DNA from: Micromonospora zamorensis
GTDB lineage: Bacteria; Actinomycetota; Actinomycetes; Mycobacteriales; Micromonosporaceae
Reading direction: 5' to 3'
Assembly (NCBI RefSeq): GCF_900090275.1
Contig: NZ_LT607755.1
Coordinates: 1,054,001-1,118,000 of the forward strand
DNA length: 64,000 nt
This document shows positions 47,978 to 57,793 of the stretch, one piece after another; position 1 is the first letter of the stretch, and each line of letters begins with the position of its first letter. The notes under the pieces were generated by a model. That model was not told the origin of the DNA, searched no databases, and worked only from the letters and a program-made list of their open reading frames with translations. The position numbers were made by a program, and so were the translations under genes.

Positions 47978-48754
47978 ATGACGCAGCTGTTCTCGGTTGA
48001 AGGCAAGACGGTCCTGGTCACCGGCGGTTCGCGGGGGATCGGTCTGATGATCGCCCAGGGGTTCGTCCGGGCCGGTGCCCATGTGATCATCTCGTCCCGC
48101 AAGGCGGACGTCTGTGAGGCGGTCGCCAAGGAACTCTCCGCCGAGGGCCGCTGCGAGGCCATCCCCGCCGACCTGGGCGACGACAGCGGCGCCGAGGCGC
48201 TGGCCACCGCCGTACGCGAGCGCTTCGGTCGCCTCGACGTGCTGGTCAACAACGCCGGCGCCACCTGGGGCGCGCCGCTGGAGGGCTACCCGGAGGCGGC
48301 GTTCGACAAGCTCTGGGCGGTCAACGTCAAGGCCGTCTTCCGGCTCACCACCGCGCTGCTGCCGGCGCTACGCGCCGCCGCCAGCGCCGACGACCCGGCC
48401 CGCGTGATCAACATCGGGTCGATCGACGGCATCCGGGTGCCGTGGATGGAGGTGTACGCGTACTCGGCCACGAAGGCGGCAGTGCACATGCTCACCCGCA
48501 GCCTGGCCCACCAACTGGCCAGCGAGCAGATCACCGTCAACGCGATCGCGCCCGGCCCGTTCGAGAGCAAGATGATGGCGTTCGCACTGGACGACCCGGA
48601 GAGCCGGGCCGCCATCGAGCAGCAGGTGCCGCTGGGCCGCATTGGCCGCCCCGATGACATGGCCGGCACCGCCATCTACCTGTCGTCGCGCGCCGGCGCG
48701 TACCTCACCGGCGCGGTCATCCCCGTCGACGGCGGCATCACCACGCACGGCTGA
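47978..48754 (+). CDS. Short-chain dehydrogenase/reductase
   Basis: 258 residues, NAD(P)-dependent. Cofactor motif TGGSRGIG near residue 14, NNAGATWG, catalytic Ser in INIGSID and YSATK (Tyr-Lys pair), C-terminal YLTGAVIPVDGG. Starts at 47972 and 47978 are both possible; I chose the one giving the usual short N-terminus (TQLFSVEGKTVLVTGG). The substrate is unknown; divergent from the AraC gene. Confidence 0.87.
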   Translation: MTQLFSVEGKTVLVTGGSRGIGLMIAQGFVRAGAHVIISSRKADVCEAVAKELSAEGRCEAIPADLGDDSGAEALATAVRERFGRLDVLVNNAGATWGAPLEGYPEAAFDKLWAVNVKAVFRLTTALLPALRAAASADDPARVINIGSIDGIRVPWMEVYAYSATKAAVHMLTRSLAHQLASEQITVNAIAPGPFESKMMAFALDDPESRAAIEQQVPLGRIGRPDDMAGTAIYLSSRAGAYLTGAVIPVDGGITTHG

Positions 48755-48803
48755 GCACCGGCTGACCCGGGTCGGTCTGCCCGCGTACACCTTCGGGTGT
48801 GTG

Positions 48804-48842
48804 CCGGGGCCGCGCGGACTCGGCAGATCCGCGCGGCCCCGG
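48804..48842. terminator. Terminator after SDR gene
   Basis: Perfect 15-bp stem CCGGGGCCGCGCGGA with complement and a 9-nt loop between convergent genes. Confidence 0.75.
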
Positions 48843-48872
48843 TGTGGCCGGTGTTGCCCGTTCGGGCGGTGC

Positions 48873-49304
48873 TCAGCGACCGGCGAGCAGCCGGTTCACC
48901 GCCGTGTCGACGTCCAGGTGCTCGGCCTCGCGGCCGCGCGGGACGACGACGTACGTCCGTCGAAGGAAACGCACCAGGACGCTGCGCGGCACCTCGAAGA
49001 GGGCGTTGCCGTCCGGTGACGAGAGGGCCAGCGCGACGAAGTCACCGCGCGGTGTGGCCCAGGGCCAGACCCGCACATCCCCGATGCCGGCTGGCTCGTC
49101 CAGGCCGGTGACCAGCAGTTCGCGGGCAAAGGACCAGCTCACCGCCTCGCCGCCGGCAGATTCGGCGTGGAACAGGACATGGACCGCATACGGGTCAGCA
49201 GGGTCGTAACGCAGACTGGCACGCACCGGCAAGGCGGTGGCGTCAGGTGCGACGAGCCTTAGCGACGTCTCGACCTCTACGGTCGTCGGTCGGATGACAC
49301 TCAT
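48873..49304 (-). CDS. SsgA-family sporulation/cell-division regulator
   Basis: 143 residues, typical length of SsgA-like proteins, a family confined to morphologically complex actinomycetes that guide septation and peptidoglycan maintenance. Characteristic segments are LRYDPADPYAVHVLFH, WSFARELLVTGLDEP, GDVRVWPWA and FEVPRSVLVRFLRRTY. No enzymatic motif. It supports assignment to a sporulating actinomycete. Confidence 0.88.
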   Translation of the reverse strand: MSVIRPTTVEVETSLRLVAPDATALPVRASLRYDPADPYAVHVLFHAESAGGEAVSWSFARELLVTGLDEPAGIGDVRVWPWATPRGDFVALALSSPDGNALFEVPRSVLVRFLRRTYVVVPRGREAEHLDVDTAVNRLLAGR

Positions 49305-49577
49305 GGACGTTCTCCCCCCGGCACCGCTGCGGAACGCGCGTGTCCCGCTTTTCCCATACTCAGGTGCTACTCCTGGCTACGCTCCGCCATACGCTGACTT
49401 CACCCAGTGGTGGGAAGGGGGACGGAAAGGCCGCGTGAATACGAGGATTCGCGTAGAATTTCCGGTTCTGCCCAGTGCGTGATCCCGCCCGGCATCGGGT
49501 GGTTCAGTCGTCGACTTACTCCGGTAACGTCCAGTCGGCCGTTGCAGTGACGGGCCCGAGCGACACTGGGGGGTGAA

Positions 49578-50195
49578 ATGGTGACGAAGAGATCCTCTAT
49601 GGATCCGTCGGCGGCGCCCGGCCCGCCGAACGTCGCGGTCCGAGCAGCCGAAAAGCGGGGGTACGCAGTGCCGATGGAGCAGCCCGAACGGGCCGGTCGG
49701 CCGGCGTCCGGTGCCGATCATCCGAGCGGCCGAGACGCGGACCGGTCAGCTGTTGGCCCCAGCGGTGGCAGCACCGTCGTGCAGGACCCGCCACGCCGCC
49801 CCCGCTGGCGGGAGCGGATCACGGTGACGCTCGATCTCATCCGGGCCAACCCCACCGGCCGGATCGCACTCAAGATCTTCATCGCGATCGCCGGGGCGCT
49901 CGTGGTGACCATCGGCATCGCTCTCATTCCCCTGCCCGGTCCAGGCTGGCTGCTGGTGATCGCCGGGCTGGGCATCTGGGCCGTCGAATACCACTGGGCG
50001 CGCCGGCTGCTCGGCTTCACCCGCCGACATGTCCACGGATGGACACAGTGGGTGACGCGGCAGTCACTGGCGGTGCGAATCGTGCTCGGCTCCGTCGGCC
50101 TCGTCTTCGTGGGCGCCGTGGTCTGGCTGTCCCTCAAGTACAGCCTCGGCATCGACGTGGTGGCCGCGGCGATGCACTACCTCGCGACGCACTGA
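49578..50195 (+). CDS. PGPGW-motif membrane protein (TIGR02611 type)
   Basis: 205 residues. Hydrophilic N-terminus of about 95 residues, then two adjacent membrane segments around LIPLPGPGWLLVIAGLGI, containing the PGPGW signature, and a third near the C-terminus. Function unknown. The real start could be further downstream, for example the ATG at 49674 (MEQPERAG). Confidence 0.8.
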   Translation: MVTKRSSMDPSAAPGPPNVAVRAAEKRGYAVPMEQPERAGRPASGADHPSGRDADRSAVGPSGGSTVVQDPPRRPRWRERITVTLDLIRANPTGRIALKIFIAIAGALVVTIGIALIPLPGPGWLLVIAGLGIWAVEYHWARRLLGFTRRHVHGWTQWVTRQSLAVRIVLGSVGLVFVGAVVWLSLKYSLGIDVVAAAMHYLATH

Positions 50196-50245
50196 CCCCG
50201 GATTTCCGGTCCGGTTCCACGATCGGGTAGAGTCAGTGGCGCTGA

Positions 50246-50317
50246 GGGCGATTAGCTCAGTGGGAGAGCGCTTCGTTCACACCGAAGAGGTCGCTGGTTC
50301 GATACCAGCATCGCCCA
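50246..50317 (+). tRNA. tRNA-Val (anticodon CAC)
   Basis: 72 nt. Acceptor stem GGGCGAT with ATCGCCC and discriminator A; D arm GCTC/GAGC; anticodon stem CTTCG/CGAAG with loop TTCACAC; T arm GCTGG-TTCGATA-CCAGC. CCA is not encoded. Confidence 0.95.
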
Positions 50318-50343
50318 CTCTCAGTTCCTGCAGGTCAGAAGCC
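50304..50343 (+). repeat. Candidate attachment-site repeat, left copy (tRNA 3' end)
   Basis: The last 14 nt of tRNA-Val plus 26 nt downstream match 61861-61900 at 34 of 40 positions in direct orientation. Typical position for an integrase-made attL. The divergence suggests an old event. Confidence 0.5.
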
Positions 50344-50371
50344 CGTTGCCGAGATAGTCGGTAACGGGCTT
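50339..50371 (+). terminator. Terminator of tRNA-Val
   Basis: AAGCCCGTTGCCGA with its near-complement TCGGTAACGGGCTT around a 5-nt loop. Confidence 0.75.
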
Positions 50372-50707
50372 TGCCGCATGTGCGGCTTACATTGGGAGCA
50401 GATTGGGAGCAGCGCGGCTGGTTCCCGGTTCGTGCGGCCATGGACGCGCCCGGCTGAGTGACCTGATTTGCGGTCACGGGCGGGCCTGCTGGCTGGTTGA
50501 GGAACTAGTCCTACCGTTACCGGCGCCCACCTCACGAGTGGGTGCCCCCGCGCTGTGATTCGCAGGCTGACTGATGGCCGTCGGTCCGGTGATCCGCCCA
50601 CTCGCCGGTCCACATTGCGAGGTCGTGTATCTGGCTCTGCATGAAGTTGGCTTCGGCAAGATTTTCGTAGCCGGAGATCGCCGTGGCGTCCTGACCCGGT
50701 GACGGGC
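50372..50707. other. Non-coding start of decayed region
   Basis: No convincing gene. ATTGGGAGCAG occurs twice near 50391-50412. Reading frames here lack any recognisable motif. Confidence 0.5.
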
Positions 50708-51345
50708 TCAGGCTTCCTTACCGTCGACCCAGCGACAGAACGGGTCCGTGGTGTCCTCGTCGCCCATCTCGGCGGGCTCCGCCACGATCTCCAGCCCGGT
50801 CGCCGGGGCGGTGACACCGAAGGTGCGGTGCAGCCAGTCCCGGTAGGGCACGTTGACGATCTCGTGGTCGGCGTCCCACGGCTCGGGCGGCGCGCCGAAC
50901 TCCTCGTTCCAGCAGATCTCCCGGTAACCGATCGCCAGCAGCCGCAGAAAGTCGACCGCATCGTTGGCGAGCACACACGTCATCATCGAACCGCTGCCCG
51001 AACCAAGATGAACGATCCTGACCCGTCCCCGACCGTCGCGCCACAGCGCGGCCATCGAACCCTCGCCACCGGTCTGCGCGAACGGCCACAACCGTGCGGC
51101 CGCATCCGGGACCGACTCGTCGAACCACGACCGTGCGTACGACAGGGTCTGCTCGGCGGTGTAGCCACGCAACTCGATCGAGTGCCCGCCCAGCTGTTGT
51201 CGCTCAACGAGCCGTACAGATCCCCGTCGTGGCCTTTCACCACGAAACCCTGCTCGTCGACCCAGGCGAAGAGCAGGCGCAGCGGCTCCGGCAGGTCGAA
51301 TCCGTCCGGCACCCGGGCCAGGGTCGTCTTGAGGAAGTCACCCAC
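50708..51345 (-). pseudogene. SMI1/KNR4-like (SUKH) protein gene with a frameshift
   Basis: The N-terminal part begins at the ATG at 51345 (LPEPLRLLFAWVDEQGF, DGDLYGSLS) in one frame. The remainder, from about 51200 to the stop at 50708, continues in another (GGHSIELRGYTAEQTLSYA, WFDESVPD, EICWNEEFGAPPEPW). Joined, it gives a protein of about 210 residues with the look of SUKH-family proteins, which are often immunity proteins of polymorphic toxins. A single-base change near 51195-51210 explains the shift. Family assignment is tentative. Confidence 0.5.
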
Positions 51346-51751
51346 GCCCGGCAGCGTACGAAATCACCTCGCCCTCCCACAGTCCCAGCCGCACTGCCCG
51401 GTCGCCGACGTGCAGGGTGCCGCCGACCAGTTGGCCGACCTCATCGTGCTCCGGGTTCCAACCGCTCAGCACTCCCGCGATCACCGAGGCGAAGGGCTCC
51501 TCGCCGGAGGCGTCCCGCCCGACCCAGCGGCCACCGTCGTAGTCGTAGTCGTAGGCCGACCGCCAGCCCTCGTCACCCGGAGCCGTCGGCACGATCGTCA
51601 GGGACCAGTCACCGCGCCCTTCGAACAGCAGGCCACGGCCGTCGTCCACGACGAGATGGACAGGCCCGGTAGTGAGATCGACCGCGCCACCGGGCCAGTG
51701 CCAGGCCAGCCGCGTGACCGCGGCCAGGCGGCAACCGATCAGCATGTCCAT
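51338..51751 (-). CDS. Hypothetical protein
   Basis: 137 residues from the ATG at 51751; a longer in-frame start at 51961 gives an unlikely Thr-rich N-terminus. Rich in Trp, Gly and Asp (YDYDYDGGRWVGRD, WNPEHDEVG). No family recognised. Its stop overlaps the start of the SUKH-like pseudogene by 8 bp, suggesting a former two-gene operon. Confidence 0.5.
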   Translation of the reverse strand: MDMLIGCRLAAVTRLAWHWPGGAVDLTTGPVHLVVDDGRGLLFEGRGDWSLTIVPTAPGDEGWRSAYDYDYDGGRWVGRDASGEEPFASVIAGVLSGWNPEHDEVGQLVGGTLHVGDRAVRLGLWEGEVISYAAGRG

Positions 51752-52125
51752 CAGAATGGTTTCGTCAGTTTCGTGCCTAGTAGTGACCGTTGTTGTCGTC
51801 GAACCGGGCCTTGGCACCGCAGCACCGGCGAACCCGCCATTTGAGCCGTACGGGCGGGGATCGTTGCACCCCGCATCATAGAGATGTCGCTGTTCACACA
51901 GCTCTACGAGCCCGCAGCCAACCCGCCCTCGGCCCGATGTGCTCGATTCGTCGACCGCCACGACCGCTGGCGCGCCTCAGCACGAGTCAACGCACTGATC
52001 TGCCGCCGACGTGCGCGCCAGTCTCCTACGACTCGTCACCGTGCGTGATCCGACGGGCGAAGCAGGCAACCAGGGCCGACGTTCGAGGCGGCGCCGGACT
52101 CGCGAACATCGAGCCGTGAGATGTC
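51752..52125. other. No gene recognised
   Basis: 374 bp between two minus-strand genes. I see no coding pattern, hairpin or operator. Confidence 0.5.
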
Positions 52126-53061
52126 CTAGGTGCCGCGAGCGTAGGCGTAGTCGATGAGCGTCCGACGGTAGGGTTCGGGCACCTGCGGCGTTAGTTCGGT
52201 GAACGTGTTCAGGTCAGCGACCGATCCCGTCGAGCGGGCACGGTAGGCGGCGGCGGCCGCCCGCATCGTGACGTCGTCCGGCTCGAGTTCCTCGCCGCGA
52301 GTGGCCAGCGCAGCGGCCTCGGCGAAGTCGCCTCCCTCGGCGGCCAGATCGGCCAGGTCGAGGTGCAGCGACCAGTTGGCCGGATCGAGCGCCAGGGCGC
52401 GCCGGAAGGCCGCGGCCGTCTCGACACGGTTGCCGATGTGGCGCCAGGTGCCCGCGCGGACGACCTCGGTAAACGGGACGCGCCGCACGGCGTCGGCCTG
52501 GTCGCACAGGGCGAACGACGCGTCGGTGCGGCCGCACACGCGCAGCAAGACTGCCATGCGGGCCATCGCGTCAGGGTCCGCATGCCGGTCGCAGACAGCC
52601 TCGATCGCCTGGAACCACGGGGCCAGGGACTCGCGGACGGCGTCGGTGTCGAGGTCGCGGTCGTAGTCGTTGATGCGCATTGTGGCCTCGGCGATGGCGG
52701 CCGGGGTCACCGCACCGAGGAATCGCTCGTCGCCGAACCACGGTGCGGACGCCCACGGTACGTCCGGCTGGTAGCCGGTGACCGCGCCGAGCGACATCGC
52801 GGCCTCGTCCATGTCGCCGTCGACGAAGGACAGGTAGGCGCGGGCCAGCATCGGTCCGATCGTGTTCGCCGCCGCGACGACGGCCGTGACCTCGGCGGGC
52901 AGTTCGCGCCGCAGGTGCTCCAGCGCCGAGTACGGCTTCGGGTCGCGCGGATCGGTGGCGACCGCTCGCGCGATGAAGCTCGTCGCCGCGGCAGGTGAGC
53001 CGCCGCAGTGGGCCATCACCTGGGCGTCATCGAGCGCTCCTGTCGTCGACACGATCGACAC
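52126..53061 (-). CDS. TPR-like hypothetical protein
   Basis: 311 residues, alpha-helical and Ala-rich. The C-terminal half shows tetratricopeptide-like pairs (AAAFRRALALDPANWSLH, AAALATRGEELEPDDVTM). No catalytic motif, no signal peptide. Probably a protein-interaction scaffold; function unknown. Confidence 0.65.
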   Translation of the reverse strand: MSIVSTTGALDDAQVMAHCGGSPAAATSFIARAVATDPRDPKPYSALEHLRRELPAEVTAVVAAANTIGPMLARAYLSFVDGDMDEAAMSLGAVTGYQPDVPWASAPWFGDERFLGAVTPAAIAEATMRINDYDRDLDTDAVRESLAPWFQAIEAVCDRHADPDAMARMAVLLRVCGRTDASFALCDQADAVRRVPFTEVVRAGTWRHIGNRVETAAAFRRALALDPANWSLHLDLADLAAEGGDFAEAAALATRGEELEPDDVTMRAAAAAYRARSTGSVADLNTFTELTPQVPEPYRRTLIDYAYARGT

Positions 53062-53205
53062 TTTAACGTCGGCCGGCAGCGCGGGCGATGAGGTCCGTCC
53101 ACCGCCAAAGGACGGTGCAGACCCAAGCCAGACGAACGCTGTGCAGGGCGGCTACGGCCAGAAGCCCGGCACTGTCGCGACGACTGCAGCCGCCGATGAT
53201 CGGGT

Positions 53206-53466
53206 TCACTCATTTGCCGCTGACCGAACTCGGCGGCAACCGCCTCAACATCACCGACATGGAGGTACAGAAGTGTGTCGGGTCGGGCATCGTCTCGGTG
53301 CTCCGATAGGTAGAGCTGCATCGGCTCGCGTGAGACGCATACGAACAGCGGAAAGCTGGGCTCAAAAGCGGTGCTCCCACTGTTTGGCGAAGCCGAGCCG
53401 CGCGTACCAGGTCGCCGAGGCTTCAGCGTCCGCAGTGTGCAGGATGGGCGTGATCTTTTCGTCCAT
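53206..53466 (-). pseudogene. Glyoxalase/bleomycin-resistance (VOC) protein remnant
   Basis: The ATG at 53466 opens a VOC-like start (KITPILHTADAEASATWY, ARLGFAKQWEH) that hits a stop at HRF. The homology continues in another frame (FPLFVCVSREPMQLYLSEH, LLYLHVGDVEAVAAEFG) and then disappears before the usual C-terminal DPDGN motif. So it has one frameshift and a lost 3' end. Confidence 0.6.
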
Positions 53467-53601
53467 GCAGGCATCCTTGCAGACCGAAAACCTTTCCCCG
53501 TCGGGCGAAGATGCGCGCACACTAGCCGCCGGCAGTGCGCGCTGCGAGGGTGTGATGATGCGCTCGCCGAGACGTCGGCGGGTACGCGCTCGCCCCCGTC
53601 A

Positions 53602-54711
53602 TCACTTCCACACGGTCGCGTGGTTGCCGCCCGGTGTGTTCGTCCACCCGGCCAGCATTCCCCGATTGTTGAGTGCCATCACGGCGGCCGCCGGATCGCC
53701 GGTGACCATCCGGCGGTTGCGCAACAGGAAGGCTCGTCGTGGGTCGCCTGCGGTGGTGCCAGCGATCCAGCCTCGTTCGTTGATGCGGGCGCCATACCCG
53801 GGAAACTCGGTGCGGACACCCTGGTACCAATGGAAGACCCGGGCCGCCCCATCCGCCGAGTTGCTCCACCCGACGACCTGACCATGGTCGTTGATCGCGA
53901 GTGCCCCGCTGATGCCGGACGGCGTGCCAAGGTCGATCATCCGGCCACGCTGCCAGAGGAATGCGTGCTGGACGCCGTCCGCCGTGGTGCTCGTCCCAAC
54001 GATCTGCCCGCGTTCGTTGATGTCGGCTGGCACCGTCTCGTTGCCGCCGAGGGTTCCCAGGTCGGTCAGAGTGCCCCGCTGCCACAGGAAGGCCCGTTGT
54101 CCGTTGGACGAGTAGTGCACGCCGATCACCTGGCTGTGGTTGTTGATGCCGGTGGCGCTGCGGTCGCCGACGCCTCCCAGATCGGTCAGGACGCCGCGCC
54201 GCCAAAGGAAGGCGCGGGTCAGGCCACCACGGATGAACGTCTGATTGTCACCGACGACTTCGCCCTTGTCGTTCACCGCCAACGCGGTGCCCGTACCTCG
54301 TTCGTCGAGCGTGCCCAAGTCCCGCGGCCGGCCCTGCCGCCACAGGCACGGGCGTGCCGCGTGGACCGCGGACTGACAGAATCCGACGACCTCGCCGCGC
54401 TCGTTGACGTCCCGCGGAAGGCTGCCGTTGCCGCCGGGCAGCGGACGCAGCACCGTGTGTTTCCCGGCCTGCCAGAGGAATCCGAGCGGCGGTTGGATCT
54501 CCCCGTTGACCGTGTTCGTCGCGGTGACGATCACTTCACCGTGGCTGTTGATGTCCGACGCAGAACTCGACATCCATCCCGCCGGGTGGATGTTGACCGC
54601 TGTCGGCCTCCTCGGCCCGGACGCCCACGCCGGTGCCGCCGTCAGCAGCGGAAACGCAATGAGCAGCGCGCAAACTAGCCGTCCGATCAGACGGGACATG
54701 GGTTCTCCCAA
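53602..54711 (-). CDS. Secreted HAF-repeat protein
   Basis: 369 residues (or 365 from the ATG at 54699). Signal peptide ends near PAWAS. The rest consists of about seven degenerate repeats of roughly 45 residues built on INERGQIVG ... RAFLWQRGTLTDLG, the HAF pattern, predicted to fold as a beta-propeller. Function unknown. Intact, unlike several neighbours. Confidence 0.75.
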   Translation of the reverse strand: MGEPMSRLIGRLVCALLIAFPLLTAAPAWASGPRRPTAVNIHPAGWMSSSASDINSHGEVIVTATNTVNGEIQPPLGFLWQAGKHTVLRPLPGGNGSLPRDVNERGEVVGFCQSAVHAARPCLWRQGRPRDLGTLDERGTGTALAVNDKGEVVGDNQTFIRGGLTRAFLWRRGVLTDLGGVGDRSATGINNHSQVIGVHYSSNGQRAFLWQRGTLTDLGTLGGNETVPADINERGQIVGTSTTADGVQHAFLWQRGRMIDLGTPSGISGALAINDHGQVVGWSNSADGAARVFHWYQGVRTEFPGYGARINERGWIAGTTAGDPRRAFLLRNRRMVTGDPAAAVMALNNRGMLAGWTNTPGGNHATVWK

Positions 54712-55358
54712 CCACAGCGCAGGAATGACTGAGGGTCCGGGGCCGATTCACCATTTCACCCGTACTCCGGCCAAGGCAAGACAGAGAGGGCATGCAACCA
54801 GTATCTGATAGACGACCCCGTCCACCTGGCGTGGCTAACCAGGATTCGGTTTCGGTTGACCACCGAATCCTTTGCCTTACGAAGCACCAAGATCACGTTC
54901 ACTGATCTGCCGCTGAAAGGCGCGGTGATCGTGGGCATGCTTCCCCGATCGACCGATGCGGCTGCGGGAGCCAGCGCTAGTGCCAACCGCAGCACTGGGC
55001 CGGCAGCTCAGGAGTGGTCGGCGGCCCGGCGCGAGCCCGGTCTAGGGGGAGCAGGCTGGGAGCAGCGGGGTGCCCTGAACAGCTTTGAAGTGCGCCCAAT
55101 GGCATCGAACGGCGTTCAACTGCGCCCACCCCTGCCTGCGGCTCCACGTTCTCCCAGGTCAGAGTGGGTGTGGCGTCCTGTTTCACCGCGGAATGCTCTG
55201 CGGTTTTGCACAGCGGTCGACAACTCTCTATGTTGTCTGGCTGGGGAGTGTGCGCAGGTCAAGGCTTCACGGTGAGAGCCGTCTCGTCCTGCGTTGTGGT
55301 TCGTCCGGGCACCGAAACGTGGTCGTGCCGTCCCACGGAGAGCGCCATCATTGGCTCC
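54712..55358. other. Long region without a convincing gene
   Basis: 647 bp. Reading frames present lack codon-position bias or recognisable motifs. A G-rich stretch near 55020-55070 repeats GGGAGCAG, a string also seen near 50400. Confidence 0.5.
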
Positions 55359-55961
55359 GTGACCAGCTTCCCTGCGCAGGCGCGCCGCGTCCGCGACACC
55401 ACGCTCTCGCCGCAGCGCAGGCTTCACGCATTGCGGGAGTGCGCTCTGCACTGTGCCCCGTACGGATTCCGCGCCACCTGGCACCACCTGGTCGTCGCCG
55501 CCCGTATCCCACGCAGTCTCACCGACGATCTCGACGCGCTCGTGCGTGCCGCTGACGAACTGCAGCGGACACGCGACGTGGTCCTTCAGCGTGCGCAGGA
55601 GTACGCCGCCCTGCGGCGTCGAGAGAAGGCGACTGGCAGGCGAGTCCCACGGACGCCGCCGCCCTGGAACTCGTGGGGCTGGTCCCGGATCGCCTACTGT
55701 CCCGACCCTGAGCACCACCCGACGGGACCTCTCGCCACGGTCGTCCAAGGGGTCCTCGATCGCCACGATGCCGGAATCAGCGTCGACAGGCACTGCCTGG
55801 CATGCGGTATCGAAAGGCGCCGCCCGGGCCTCGCATGCCCGATCTGTGGCGTCCATCCGGACGACCCCGCCGCACGCTGGCGTGCCTCCTCAGCCGAGGA
55901 ACGCTGGAAACGGGTCTGGCGCCGTGAGCTAGACGACCGGCCGACGCCGCTCGTCCCATGA
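55359..55961 (+). CDS. Hypothetical protein with C-terminal zinc-ribbon-like cysteines
   Basis: 200 residues from a GTG at 55359; a longer frame from 55164 is possible. Alpha-helical middle (LDALVRAADELQRTRDVVLQ). The C-terminal third has YCPDPEHH, HCLACGIERRRP and CPICGVHPDD, enough Cys/His for one or two zinc sites. No family recognised. Confidence 0.5.
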   Translation: MTSFPAQARRVRDTTLSPQRRLHALRECALHCAPYGFRATWHHLVVAARIPRSLTDDLDALVRAADELQRTRDVVLQRAQEYAALRRREKATGRRVPRTPPPWNSWGWSRIAYCPDPEHHPTGPLATVVQGVLDRHDAGISVDRHCLACGIERRRPGLACPICGVHPDDPAARWRASSAEERWKRVWRRELDDRPTPLVP

Positions 55962-56021
55962 GTTCGAGGTGCACGGATCTGTCGAGAAGCGGATGTTCCG
56001 CGGCGGCCGCGATGATCGAAG

Positions 56022-56441
56022 ATGTTGGCCATGAGCCACGAGCACCACACCTTTCACAACCCTCCGTCGGCAACGCCCGCCGATGTGCGGAGGGCTCTCG
56101 ACCGCAACGACATCGTCGGGGTCACGGATGCAATGGTCGGATGCGCGTTGTACGGCGACGGCGACTGGAAGGCGTCGCAGGAGCTCTACCTAACTCTGCT
56201 CGATCACCCTGACCACCAGGTGCAGGCGCTTGCAGCCACTTGCCTCGGGCACCTCGCGAGGGTTTACGGTCAACTCGACGAAGATCGTGTAGTCCCCGCA
56301 CTCCGCCACGTACGCGCCAGACCTCACGTCAGGGGGACTGCCGGCAACGCGCTGGAGGACATTGAGGTCTTCTTGCATCCTCGGCGTGCGCGCTGGCGTG
56401 GGCGCCTGTGGCGACTTGTACGACCGTGGACCTGGTTCTAA
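56022..56441 (+). CDS. Small HEAT-like hypothetical protein
   Basis: 139 residues (130 if started at 56031). The centre (LLDHPDHQVQALAATCLGHLARV) resembles one HEAT repeat, the C-terminus is Arg/Trp-rich. Such proteins are common among actinobacterial immunity-type hypotheticals; function unknown. Confidence 0.55.
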   Translation: MLAMSHEHHTFHNPPSATPADVRRALDRNDIVGVTDAMVGCALYGDGDWKASQELYLTLLDHPDHQVQALAATCLGHLARVYGQLDEDRVVPALRHVRARPHVRGTAGNALEDIEVFLHPRRARWRGRLWRLVRPWTWF

Positions 56442-56648
56442 CGCAGATCGGCGCAAAAGTCTTCAGCAATCACGGACCCGGGTGCAGGCAGGAAATTCAA
56501 GTTCACTGTTTGCCGCCGATCGGGTGTCACAGTTCGTCAGGAGCAGTCCGTGCAGCGAACACCAGGCCTTGCCGATGAGCGGGGGTCGCATCGACGATCT
56601 GCTCGCCAGGCGCTGGCGATAACGGCGTGCCGCTAGATCCTCGGGATC

Positions 56649-57704
56649 GTGCGCGACACTGGGCTCGTGGATCAACGGCTGAAGGTGCTGTGGTCGCGGC
56701 TTCTGCACCTGCGTTCGAGCGCGGCGGCGTTGGCGGCGGCGTCCGGTGTCCTTGTTGTAGCGGAGCGGCACTCGCGTCTTGTTCGACTGGACCCGCAGAG
56801 CGGGGCGCCGTTATGGGAGCAGGAGGTTGAGGACTGCTGGGGCACTACCGTCGTCGCGGGGGACCGCTGTCTTTATCTGAGCCAGGCTGGTGTCCTGCAT
56901 TGCTTCGACGTGCACAGCGGGCAGCGGACGTGGTCGACACCGAAGCTGCGCCTGCGCCACTACATCAGTGTGAGTGGATCCATCGCTTTTCTGGGCGGGT
57001 GGCGCGGCTACCGTCCGCTGATACGGGTGGATCTGACCAAGGGCGAGCTTCTTCCGGGCCAGTTCCCGGGACCGGCGTCGGACAGCAGCTTGGCCTGGCC
57101 GCTGACCGTACGACTGGACCCGTCGCCGGGCTGCACGGCCGACGCGATCCTCATCGCGACTGCCAAACAGGCGGCACTGTTGCTGTTGGACGCTCGGACC
57201 GGCGTTGCGAGGGGTGAGTGGTCGCTGCCAGCGCCGGTGCACTTTCCCGATTCCGGCATCGCCTTCAGCGCCAGCGAAGACGGCCGTATCGTCTTTCTCA
57301 GCGGTAGGCGCACCGTCATGGCCCTGCATCCGGCCAGTGGCGGCATGGAGATCCTGTGGCGGCACGACCGTGACCTGCCATCGCTGCCCCTGCTCCTCAC
57401 CGGTCGGACGCTGTGGCTGGCTGAAGACGCCGGGGTCACGATCATCGATCTCGACCGCAGTTCCCGTACCGAGGTGACGCACCTCCCGCCGGGTGCTACC
57501 AGTGAGGGTGTCCCCGTCTGCGGAGGTGCACTCTTCGCCCGCGCCGGTAACCAACTCATCATGGTGAACCGGGCCGGGGAAACCTTCGGTTGCGTGCGAC
57601 TGCCGGCACGCATCGATCGGCTACTTGCCGACGGTCGATCCCTGGTACACGCCATCGGCAAAGGCCACCTCACCACGATCGACATCTCGACCACGCCGAC
57701 GTGA
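56649..57704 (+). CDS. PQQ-type beta-propeller repeat protein
   Basis: 351 residues without signal peptide. Repeats of the PQQ-like type: RLVRLDPQSGAPLWEQEV, LHCFDVHSGQRTWSTP, LLLDARTGVARGEW and MALHPASGGMEILWRH. Predicted cytoplasmic propeller; no cofactor or catalytic residues recognisable. Confidence 0.7.
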   Translation: MRDTGLVDQRLKVLWSRLLHLRSSAAALAAASGVLVVAERHSRLVRLDPQSGAPLWEQEVEDCWGTTVVAGDRCLYLSQAGVLHCFDVHSGQRTWSTPKLRLRHYISVSGSIAFLGGWRGYRPLIRVDLTKGELLPGQFPGPASDSSLAWPLTVRLDPSPGCTADAILIATAKQAALLLLDARTGVARGEWSLPAPVHFPDSGIAFSASEDGRIVFLSGRRTVMALHPASGGMEILWRHDRDLPSLPLLLTGRTLWLAEDAGVTIIDLDRSSRTEVTHLPPGATSEGVPVCGGALFARAGNQLIMVNRAGETFGCVRLPARIDRLLADGRSLVHAIGKGHLTTIDISTTPT

Positions 57705-57793
57705 GCACAGCTCCCGCTCGGGATCCGGATTTGCCGCCACCCGTGCCTGGCACCCTCCGAACCATCACCCCTCGTGGGTACGCCCAGGCGGCT

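Noticed and set aside
50277..50477. Minus-strand frame ending in RVGDAGIEPATSS across the tRNA
   Set aside because: It is antisense to tRNA-Val; the similar frame at 61717-61902 arises from the repeated tRNA 3' end. Such translations are known annotation artefacts.
54856..55275. Plus-strand frame of 139 residues in the 54.7-55.4 kb gap
   Set aside because: No motif, no ribosome-binding site, low-complexity composition.
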